This document shows positions 57,283-64,000 of a stretch of DNA of 64,000 nucleotides, piece by piece. Position numbers and translations under genes: made by a program. The stretch is from Pseudohongiella nitratireducens (lineage in GTDB: Bacteria; Pseudomonadota; Gammaproteobacteria; Pseudomonadales; Pseudohongiellaceae), in the NCBI RefSeq assembly GCF_001642735.1, contig NZ_LWHM01000034.1:1-64000 (forward strand). The letters are read 5' to 3'. The notes under the pieces were generated by a model. The model made no database searches, was not told the DNA's origin, and worked only from the letters and a program-made list of their open reading frames with translations. Every line of letters begins with the position of its first letter. The first letter of the stretch is position 1.

Positions 57283-58101
57283 TCAACGGGCTGTCTGATC
57301 CAGACCAGCCCTGATATCAGCGATCAACGCCGTACATTCTGCGTATGTGGGGAGTGTCTGCCCGCTCTTGCTCAACCCGGCGATCCGCTCAACCAGGGCA
57401 CTGCCAACGATCACACCATCGGAAATCGCTGCCATGGCACAGGCACTGTCAGGATCTTTAATGCCAAAGCCGACCACAACTGGCAGCTCTGTGTTGCCAC
57501 GAAGACTGGTAACGCGCTGTTCGATATCACCATGATCACTTAACGCGGCACCGGTTACCCCTTTCAGGGAAACATAGTAAATGTAGCCTGAGCTATGCTC
57601 GCAAATGCCACTGAGCCTCTTGTCGGTGGTGGTTGGCGCCACCAGGAAAATGACATCAAGCTCACTTTCGCGACACAGCGGCAATAACTCGTTGGCTTCC
57701 GAGACCGGCATATCAACAATCAGCACACCATCAACACCGGCGGTCTTTGCCCGGCTGACAAAGGTCTCATAACCCATGGCTTCCAGGGGATTGAGATACC
57801 CCATCAGTACGATGGGTGTATTGTTATCCTGTTGGCGAAATTCCGCCACCATCTCCAGCACATGACGCAGCCCGGTACCTTTGCGCAATGCACGCTCCGC
57901 ACCAAGCTGAATCACCGGGCCATCGGATGAAGGGTCGCTGAAGGGAATACCCAGCTCAATGATATCGGCACCATCGGCCACCAGCTGATGCATCAGGGCC
58001 ACGGTTTCTTCTGCCCCCGGATCACCTGCCACCAGATAGGGAATCAAGGCTTTGCGACCTTGCTCACGCAAGGTCGCCAGGGTTTGTTTAATTCGGCTCA
58101 T
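57283..58101 (-). CDS. trpA: Tryptophan synthase alpha chain
   Basis: Cleaves indole-3-glycerol phosphate to indole, which is channelled to TrpB. The catalytic residues are in the motifs IIELGIPFSDPSSDGPVIQ (Glu and Asp). VLMGYLNPLEAMGYE, VLIVDMPVSEANE and GFGIKDPDSA are also present. The 272-residue length is typical. It is last of trpF-trpB-trpA, 29 nt after trpB. Confidence 0.97.
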   Translation of the reverse strand: MSRIKQTLATLREQGRKALIPYLVAGDPGAEETVALMHQLVADGADIIELGIPFSDPSSDGPVIQLGAERALRKGTGLRHVLEMVAEFRQQDNNTPIVLMGYLNPLEAMGYETFVSRAKTAGVDGVLIVDMPVSEANELLPLCRESELDVIFLVAPTTTDKRLSGICEHSSGYIYYVSLKGVTGAALSDHGDIEQRVTSLRGNTELPVVVGFGIKDPDSACAMAAISDGVIVGSALVERIAGLSKSGQTLPTYAECTALIADIRAGLDQTAR

Positions 58102-58130
58102 GTCTCTACCTTTTCACTGCCTTGTTCAAC

Positions 58131-59369
58131 TTACAGGGTGATGCCATCAATGGCAGACACAGTATGGATATCTTTATCGCCACGTCCCGACAGGTTCACG
58201 ACAATGTTCTGTTCCGGACGCATGGTCGCTGCCAGTTTCAGCGCGTAAGCCAGGGCGTGGGATGACTCCAGGGCAGGAATAATCCCTTCCTTGCGCGTCA
58301 GCAGGCGGAAGGCATCCAGCGCTTCAGTGTCTGTAACAGAGACATACTTGGCGCGACCAATATCTTTCAGCCAGGCGTGCTCTGGCCCCACTCCCGGATA
58401 GTCGAGCCCGGCAGAGACTGAGTGGGTCTCAAGAATCTGACCGTTTTCATCACTCATCAGGTAGGTGCGGTTGCCGTGCAGTACACCTGGTTTACCGTCG
58501 CTCAGTGGCGCCGCATGACGCCCGGTTTCCACCCCGTCACCACCGGCTTCAACACCATAGATAGCAACGCTTTCATCTCTGAGGAAGGGGTGGAACAGAC
58601 CGATAGCATTAGAGCCTCCGCCAACACAAGCCACCAGCGCATCGGGCAGGCTGCCGAACTCTTCCTGTGACTGCTCACGTGCCTCCCGGCCAATAATGGC
58701 CTGGAAGTCCCTGACCAGCATCGGATAAGGGTGCGGACCGGCAACAGTACCAATGATGTAATAAGTGCTGTCGACATTGGTGGCCCAGTCACGCAGCGCT
58801 TCATTCATGGCGTCTTTCAATGTCCGTGAACCGGACTCAACCGGCACGACATTGGCACCCAGCAGCTTCATGCGATACACATTGGCTGCCTGACGCTGAA
58901 CATCATCAGCGCCCATATAAACATGGCACTCCAGACCCAGACGCGCCGCCACAGTGGCTGTAGCAACACCGTGTTGCCCGGCACCTGTTTCAGCGATCAC
59001 GCGCGGCTTGCCCATGTACTTGGCAAGCAATGCCTGCCCAATGGTGTTATTGATCTTGTGCGCACCGGTATGATTCAGATCCTCACGCTTGAGCCAGATT
59101 TTTGCCCCGCCGCCAACTTCTGTCAGGCGTTCCGCCAGATACAGTGGCGAAGGTCTGCCAACATAGTGTTTGAGGTCTTCATCAAAGTCCCGCCAGAACT
59201 GAGGATCTTTGGATAACTGGCGATAGACACGATCTAGTTCCTCTACCGCAGCCATTAACGTTTCCCCCACAAACACACCACCAAAGCGGCCAAAATGACC
59301 ACTGGCGTCGGGGCCGTCAAACAGATCCTGTGCTGTCTTCACAACACTTTCAGTTTCAGTTGCTGACAC
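58131..59369 (-). CDS. trpB: Tryptophan synthase beta chain
   Basis: A PLP enzyme condensing indole with serine. The Schiff-base lysine is in [12 protein letters not shown] (about residue 102). [17 protein letters not shown], the phosphate loop [10 protein letters not shown], and [15 protein letters not shown] are intact. The 412-residue length is slightly longer than E. coli's 397 through an N-terminal leader. Its start overlaps the trpF end by 14 nt. Confidence 0.97.
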   Translation of the reverse strand: MSATETESVVKTAQDLFDGPDASGHFGRFGGVFVGETLMAAVEELDRVYRQLSKDPQFWRDFDEDLKHYVGRPSPLYLAERLTEVGGGAKIWLKREDLNHTGAHKINNTIGQALLAKYMGKPRVIAETGAGQHGVATATVAARLGLECHVYMGADDVQRQAANVYRMKLLGANVVPVESGSRTLKDAMNEALRDWATNVDSTYYIIGTVAGPHPYPMLVRDFQAIIGREAREQSQEEFGSLPDALVACVGGGSNAIGLFHPFLRDESVAIYGVEAGGDGVETGRHAAPLSDGKPGVLHGNRTYLMSDENGQILETHSVSAGLDYPGVGPEHAWLKDIGRAKYVSVTDTEALDAFRLLTRKEGIIPALESSHALAYALKLAATMRPEQNIVVNLSGRGDKDIHTVSAIDGITL

Positions 59370-60012
59370 GATTTACCTCATCGAAAAATGCATCAATTAA
59401 GGCCGGATCTTTCAGACCCGGCTCACTTTCCACACCACTGCTAAGATCCAGCGCCCAGGGCTGAACATCGCGAATGGCTTTGCCCACATTGCTGGCCTTA
59501 AGGCCACCTGCAAGCACAATCGGCACTTCACTGGCTTCAACGCACTGTCGCGCCACACGCCAGTCAAAGCGTTTTCCGGTACCTCCCGGCATGCTGGGGT
59601 CGTAAGCATCCAGTAAAATGGCACTGGCATTCGGATGCGCAGTGATTTCAGGCATTGGGTCAGTTGCCATGCCATCGCGACCCGGCTTGACCCGAATTGC
59701 TTTCATATACGGCAACCCGAACGATTCACAGAACCCGGCATCCTCATCACCATGAAATTGCAGGCAGTCCAGCTTAATCTGGTTAAGCACACTTTTCACC
59801 TGTTCCGGCTCTGGATCGACAAACAACCCCACCCAGCTCACGAAAACCGGAGTGACCGACTGGATCACTGCCGCCTGGGTTGTGCTGACAGCACGTTTGC
59901 TGGCCGGATAAAACACCAGACCCAACGCATCGGCACCGGCTTGTGCCGCTGCCAGCGCATCACTGGGTCGGGTAATGCCACAGATTTTGACCCGGGTTCG
60001 ACGTGGAATCAT
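59356..60012 (-). CDS. trpF: Phosphoribosylanthranilate isomerase
   Basis: Amadori rearrangement of phosphoribosylanthranilate in tryptophan synthesis. It is a small TIM barrel with the catalytic cysteine in [12 protein letters not shown], the acid in [19 protein letters not shown], and the phosphate loop [15 protein letters not shown]. The 218-residue length is normal. It is the first trp gene here, preceded by truA with a gap of 136 nt. The anthranilate-branch genes (trpE, G, D, C) are not in the window. Confidence 0.96.
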   Translation of the reverse strand: MIPRRTRVKICGITRPSDALAAAQAGADALGLVFYPASKRAVSTTQAAVIQSVTPVFVSWVGLFVDPEPEQVKSVLNQIKLDCLQFHGDEDAGFCESFGLPYMKAIRVKPGRDGMATDPMPEITAHPNASAILLDAYDPSMPGGTGKRFDWRVARQCVEASEVPIVLAGGLKASNVGKAIRDVQPWALDLSSGVESEPGLKDPALIDAFFDEVNRVSN

Positions 60013-60148
60013 GCAAAGTACCGCCTGATCGGAAAACGGACTATTTTAGCAGAACTCTACTGACATTGGCATGTCATGTCAGACCACCCGGCGACGATAG
60101 AACGACAATACAGGGCGCAGCAGGCGCTTTGATTCTTATTAACACTGC

Positions 60149-60940
60149 CTACAGAAAACAGGGGCCGATTTCATTGACAGGCAAACCACAGGATTCCGGG
60201 TATTCCACGTTGACCAGAAAAAGCCCGTCCGGGCGCGCCGTATCTCCGCCCTGTTTGCGATCTCGTGTTTCCAGCACTTGCTGCACCCACTCCCCAGGCT
60301 GCTTGCCGCTGCCTACCTCCAGTAGAGTGCCAGTGATATTGCGCACCATGTGCTGCAGAAAAGCATTCGCCTCGACCTCCAGCACGATAAAACGATGCTG
60401 GCGGTATAACCGGATAAAGCGAATTTCCCGGTTAGGTGAGTTTGCCTGACAGCCGGCCGCACGAAAAGCAGAGAAATCATGCTCCCCCACCAGACATTGA
60501 GCGGCCTTGTGCATGGCATCAATATTAAGCGGTCGGCGCACGTGTGTTAACTGTCCCACCAATACTGTTGGCTTGACGGGATTATCATAAATCACATAAC
60601 GGTAGCGACGGCTCAGGGCAGAATGCCGGGCATGAAAATTGTCATCAACGGTTCTTGCCCACTGCACCCGGATTTCCGCAGGCAGGTGAGTGTTGGTACC
60701 CATCACCCAGGCTTTTTGCCCACGATCAATTTGCGCGTCAAAGTGAACCACCTGCCCGCTGGCATGGACGCCGGCATCCGTTCTGCCAGCGCATTTGATA
60801 TCAACAGGGTGATTGGCCACACGCGCCAGGGCCTGTTCCAGAAAACCCTGGACGGTAGGAAGTTCGGGTGACAGCTGGCGTTGCCAGCCATAGAATGCGG
60901 CGCCGTTATACTCGACACCCAGGGCGATACGACTAGTCAA
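60149..60940 (-). CDS. truA: tRNA pseudouridine(38-40) synthase
   Basis: Modifies U38-40 in the anticodon arm of many tRNAs. The catalytic aspartate is Asp55 in CAGRTDAGVHA. YNGAAFYGWQRQ, RRYRYVI and HDFSAFRAAGCQ are family blocks. No ATG fits the conserved opening (SRIALGVEYNG), so a TTG at 60940 with AGGA upstream is taken as the start. Length 263 residues. A 9-bp inverted repeat (TGTCCTGTC at 60946, GACAGGACA at 61011) lies in the gap after fimV. Confidence 0.94.
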   Translation of the reverse strand: MTSRIALGVEYNGAAFYGWQRQLSPELPTVQGFLEQALARVANHPVDIKCAGRTDAGVHASGQVVHFDAQIDRGQKAWVMGTNTHLPAEIRVQWARTVDDNFHARHSALSRRYRYVIYDNPVKPTVLVGQLTHVRRPLNIDAMHKAAQCLVGEHDFSAFRAAGCQANSPNREIRFIRLYRQHRFIVLEVEANAFLQHMVRNITGTLLEVGSGKQPGEWVQQVLETRDRKQGGDTARPDGLFLVNVEYPESCGLPVNEIGPCFL

Positions 60941-61019
60941 ATCACTGTCCTGTCCGGTTAATTCATGATACTACACAGCCTGCAGGAAACGTCGCTGCAA
61001 GACGCGCCAAGACAGGACA

Positions 61020-63815
61020 CTAGAGGCGTTCCAGCAATTTACGGGCGTCGGCACGTTGCTCTTCGCGGCCTTCTTCAATGACCTCTGCCAAAATCTCTTT
61101 GGCACCTTCGGTGTCACCCATATCGATATAGGCGCGCGCCAGGTCGAGTTTACTGGCCGACTCATCGCTATCACTCAGGAATGGAAAGTCGGGGTCTTCC
61201 TCATCTTCATCCTCAAGGGATTCAGCGGTGGAGATAAAGGCCAGGTCTTCCAATTCGTCGGGGTAGTGATCTTCTTTATCTGCGGTATCAGTTGCGGGTG
61301 CTTCTTCCGCTGAAGGTGCTTCTTCCGCTGAAGGTGCTTCTTCCGCTGAGGGCTCTTGTTCCGCTGAGGGCTCTTTTTCCGCTGAAGGTTCTTCTCCAGC
61401 AGATGGCTCTTGTTCCGCTAAGGGCTCCTGTTCTGCCAAAGGCTCTTCTACAGCTAATGGCTGCTCTTCATCAGCCACTGACCCCTCTTCGGCTAAAGGC
61501 TCTTGAGCTGCTGTGAACTCATCATCAATTGACTCGTCATCAAATGAGGCCTCATCCTGATCTACAGGCGCGGGTTCAACATCGAGCTCAGTATCCAGTT
61601 CCTCGCCCTCTGTGCGATCAGCTTCTTCATCGGCGATACTGATATCAAACTCATCGGGCATGTCCGCATCTTCGTCATCGTCAGGCCATGACAAATCAGT
61701 TTCCGGGTCCAGCACATCTTCATCTTCAGACGCTGAAGCTGATGTTTGTTCTTCATCATCGAGTAGCTGACTGATATCCGTGCTATCGTCGAGAACCACC
61801 GATTCGTCATACAGAGACTTGGGAGCTGCAGCGTTTTCTCCTGCAGCGGAGTCATCATCCGGTGTGGCAACATCGTCTTGCGGCGCTTCTTCAGGCATAT
61901 CGCTGAGATCACCCTCCGGCTCACTGCCGCCATCTTCGTCCAGGTCGATATCAGCCAGTGGATCAGCCCAGTCATTGTCCGAACCCGCAAAGTCGTCCTG
62001 CTCTTCGGCACTCTCCCCGTCTTCAGCGGTATCGCCAGGGGCTTTATCATCAGACTTATCAGCTATCCCGGCCTCTTCATTGAGCAACGCCTCAAAGTCG
62101 GTTTCTTCGCGGTCTGCACCAAATGAATTCTGCTCGGCATCAAACGGGTCCGAGTCACCCGCCTCTACCGCCTCTGCAGCGCCGACCTTATCTTCACCAT
62201 CGTCATCGACTGTTGACTCATCATCGGCTGATTCTTCATCTGTATCATCCGTTGCATCAGCTTCAGCCGCTTCGGAAAAGACCAGTTCATCTTCCTGATC
62301 TGCCAGCAAGGTCTGGTCGCTTTCGGCACTGGCTTCCTGGTCCCGTTGTCTCGCCGCACGATTACGTGCCGCCAACAGCAACACCAGTGCTGCAATGGCC
62401 AGCACAATGCCACCAATAAACAGCAATGGGTTTTGCAGCATCATATTCAGCAGTCGCTGCACCGGACCTGGTTCAGGCGCCAGCGTCACCACTGTAGGCT
62501 CCGCATCAGGTTCTGCTGTTCCGGCCTGATCAGTCGGTTGCTCAGCTGCCTCCTGCTCACGCTGCTCACGCTGCTCACGCTGCTCAGCGAGATTTTCCTG
62601 CAGCTGGGCCAGCTCCAGATCCCGCAGACGAATAATTTCCTGCGCTGAAGCAATCTGTTGCTGCAGCATCGACAGCCGGGCATTCAGCTCTGTGTTTTCG
62701 GATTCCAGGCGGTCAACCTCTTCCTGACGGACAGCCAGACGATCTTCCAGCTCATTCAGACGACGGTTACGTTCGGCATCCTGGCTGCCTGCCGCCTGAG
62801 GGTCGACATCCTGTTCATTCTGCTCTTCAACGCTGACAACCCGCAGTTCGCCTTGCGCATTGCCATTATCACTGGCTGATACAGGGCTCCGGGTTTGCAC
62901 TGTGGTATTACTGATTGTGGAATTCTGGCGACGCACTTCATCGATGGCATTTTGCTGCCCGATCTGACGGATATCATCAAGAGCAGGAACACGCAGCACA
63001 GCTCCACGCTGCACACGGTTAATATTGTTGTTAATGAAAGCGTCAGGATTGAGTTGCTGTAACGCCAGCATGGTTTGCTGAACAGAAACCGAGTTATTCG
63101 GCCGAACTTCCAGGGCCAGCTCCCAGAGCGTGTCGCCGCTTTCTACGGTGACGGACTCTGGCATGGCCGCCACAGATCCTGATCCAGACTGGCTCTGTTC
63201 ATCAACCGATGTCTGAGCCGTTGCAGCAGCCTGCACACCCTCATTTGCCGGCTCGCTCTCTACGGACGACGCATCAGTATTTTCTGCCACAGCAGGCAGT
63301 TCTGCCTCTTCAGCCGGATCGGCGACATCCAGTTCTACCTGACGAGATGGCTCAACGACGCTGGACGCCTGCGCAGAACTGAACTCAGCCGCCTGCAGGC
63401 GAACGGTATACTCGGTCAGTAACCGGCCACCGGGCCATTGCGTATCCAGCACCAGAGGGACAAAAGCGGCATCAACCGGCAAACTGCTGCGCAATACGAC
63501 CTGTAAGGGCGCATCAGCATTACCTGTTGTTTCGATATTGGCGGCCAGAGAGTCGAGCGCGGCATTGCGCTCCAGTGCGAGGGTTTGGTAGGCATCAAGG
63601 TCGGCAACCGATATCTGCAGCTGTGAGGCAGTCAGATTGTCAACATCGAGGATATCGATCCGCACTTCAAATGGCGCTGCTTGCCCATTCACTTCATTGG
63701 CAGAGCCAACTGCACCGCCGCTCACCAACGTCAGGTCACCTAGTTCAACCGCTGCTGCGCTGCCGGCTGCCATGAATGTCAGCACGGAAATTGTTCGCAG
63801 CAGCCGGTTTACCAT
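61020..63815 (-). CDS. fimV: FimV/HubP-family polar landmark protein
   Basis: A large inner-membrane protein that organises cell poles, type IV pili and related systems. A signal peptide (about 1-22) and an N-terminal FimV domain are followed by LysM for peptidoglycan (TVESGDTLWELALEVRPNN, about 223-275) and a coiled coil near 345-420. A membrane helix lies near 462-482 (NPLLFIGGIVLAIAALVLLL). A very acidic cytoplasmic region of about 400 residues follows, then a conserved C-terminal motif (DLARAYIDMGDTEGAKEIL). Hexapeptide repeats of the EEAPSA type occupy about residues 785-840. AAGGA precedes the ATG. Confidence 0.93.
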   Translation of the reverse strand: MVNRLLRTISVLTFMAAGSAAAVELGDLTLVSGGAVGSANEVNGQAAPFEVRIDILDVDNLTASQLQISVADLDAYQTLALERNAALDSLAANIETTGNADAPLQVVLRSSLPVDAAFVPLVLDTQWPGGRLLTEYTVRLQAAEFSSAQASSVVEPSRQVELDVADPAEEAELPAVAENTDASSVESEPANEGVQAAATAQTSVDEQSQSGSGSVAAMPESVTVESGDTLWELALEVRPNNSVSVQQTMLALQQLNPDAFINNNINRVQRGAVLRVPALDDIRQIGQQNAIDEVRRQNSTISNTTVQTRSPVSASDNGNAQGELRVVSVEEQNEQDVDPQAAGSQDAERNRRLNELEDRLAVRQEEVDRLESENTELNARLSMLQQQIASAQEIIRLRDLELAQLQENLAEQREQREQREQEAAEQPTDQAGTAEPDAEPTVVTLAPEPGPVQRLLNMMLQNPLLFIGGIVLAIAALVLLLAARNRAARQRDQEASAESDQTLLADQEDELVFSEAAEADATDDTDEESADDESTVDDDGEDKVGAAEAVEAGDSDPFDAEQNSFGADREETDFEALLNEEAGIADKSDDKAPGDTAEDGESAEEQDDFAGSDNDWADPLADIDLDEDGGSEPEGDLSDMPEEAPQDDVATPDDDSAAGENAAAPKSLYDESVVLDDSTDISQLLDDEEQTSASASEDEDVLDPETDLSWPDDDEDADMPDEFDISIADEEADRTEGEELDTELDVEPAPVDQDEASFDDESIDDEFTAAQEPLAEEGSVADEEQPLAVEEPLAEQEPLAEQEPSAGEEPSAEKEPSAEQEPSAEEAPSAEEAPSAEEAPATDTADKEDHYPDELEDLAFISTAESLEDEDEEDPDFPFLSDSDESASKLDLARAYIDMGDTEGAKEILAEVIEEGREEQRADARKLLERL
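61300..61461. repeat. 18-nt tandem repeat in the acidic region of fimV
   Basis: Nine contiguous 18-nt units from 61300, with consensus GCTTCTTCCGCTGAAGGT. The first two are identical and the third nearly so, with divergence rising toward 61461. They encode (A/E)PSAEE-type hexapeptides. A separate 9-nt repeat (TGCTCACGC) occurs near 62550-62580, giving the EQREQREQ coiled-coil motif. Confidence 0.92.
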
Positions 63816-63880
63816 TATCAGTTCCTTAATTTATGGTGCGCAGGGTGCAATTGGCACGGATCGTTAATAACACCAAGTAT

Positions 63881-64000
63881 TTATGATAAATAGTCTCTGA
63901 TCAATACTTCAGCGATCTGAATTGAGTTCAACGCAGCACCTTTGCGAACGTTATCACCCACAATCCACAGATCGAGACCATTTGGATGTGTAATATCCTG
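63881..64000 (-). CDS. asd: Aspartate-semialdehyde dehydrogenase, C-terminal end (partial)
   Basis: The last 39 codons and stop of a minus-strand gene continuing beyond the right edge. The translation [20 protein letters not shown] and the following [10 protein letters not shown] match the C-terminal substrate/NADP region of Asd, in which DNxxKGAAxNxVQIAE is conserved. The asd-fimV-truA order is typical of Pseudomonas-like genomes. Asd makes aspartate semialdehyde for lysine, diaminopimelate, threonine and methionine. A Usg-type Asd paralogue cannot be excluded from this fragment. Confidence 0.85.
   Translation of the reverse strand, partial: QDITHPNGLDLWIVGDNVRKGAALNSIQIAEVLIRDYLS

Noticed and set aside
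61300-61461. Possible CRISPR array in fimV (regular repeats)
   Set aside because: Units are contiguous 18-mers with no spacers, are in frame within a conserved gene, and no cas genes are near.

Overview
The window is chromosomal DNA from a gammaproteobacterium, most likely a marine or aquatic relative of Pseudomonas, Marinobacter or Cellvibrio. The evidence is gene order. The blocks lolC-lolD-lolE-comEC-exbB-exbD-(msbA)-lpxK-trm112-kdsB-ptp-murB, uvrC-pgsA-tRNA-Gly-tRNA-Cys, and asd-fimV-truA-trpF-...-accD-folC-dedD-cvpA-purF match orders known from Pseudomonas-type genomes. I cannot name the genus from sequence alone.

Layout. 1-3130 is AT-rich accessory DNA. It holds the right part of an IS3-family element with a -1 frameshift site, a SpvB-like/thrombospondin-repeat protein cut by that IS, a small secreted protein, and a tRNA-Leu(UAA) gene that stops at the anticodon loop. 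3325-10900 carries envelope and stress genes: a Pmp3-type proteolipid, a BON-MscS channel coupled to a class A beta-lactamase-like hydrolase, an AI-2E/PerM permease, ExoD, a yqjD-yqjE-yqjK-like trio, glutamate dehydrogenase, and a hicB antitoxin beside a hicA stub. 10964-27871 is an almost continuous minus-strand block: a degenerate serine recombinase, lolCDE, comEC, exbBD, msbA, lpxK, trm112, kdsB, a tyrosine phosphatase, murB, uvrC, pgsA and two tRNAs. It makes and exports lipid A/LPS precursors, sorts lipoproteins and builds peptidoglycan.

An unusually long non-coding stretch (27872-28864) precedes rne. Rne is followed by a 181-nt palindromic element and a bidirectional terminator shared with etfBA. 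Then come DUF1285, a purine phosphoribosyltransferase, nagZ, lexA (with two SOS boxes), topA, ilvE, tatD (probably leaderless), a glutaredoxin-like gene and pyrD. 44290-51677 is a complete moxR-DUF58-DUF4381-batA-batB-batD operon (the Bat aerotolerance type). The rest, on the minus strand, is asd (partial), fimV, truA, trpF-trpB-trpA, accD, folC, dedD, cvpA and purF, with yciH/sui1 convergent to purF.

The most unusual cross-window signal is a set of short in-frame tandem duplications with 15- or 18-nt units. They lie at or near the 3' ends of conserved genes (msbA, exbB, pyrD, lolE, rne, fimV), inside the recombinase, and in the murB-phosphatase gap. They create low-complexity hydrophilic tails that these families normally lack. 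Other points of interest are the tRNA-Leu half gene, the hicA stub, the recombinase translationally coupled to lolC, and the palindromic element after rne. I found no CRISPR array, rRNA or riboswitch.
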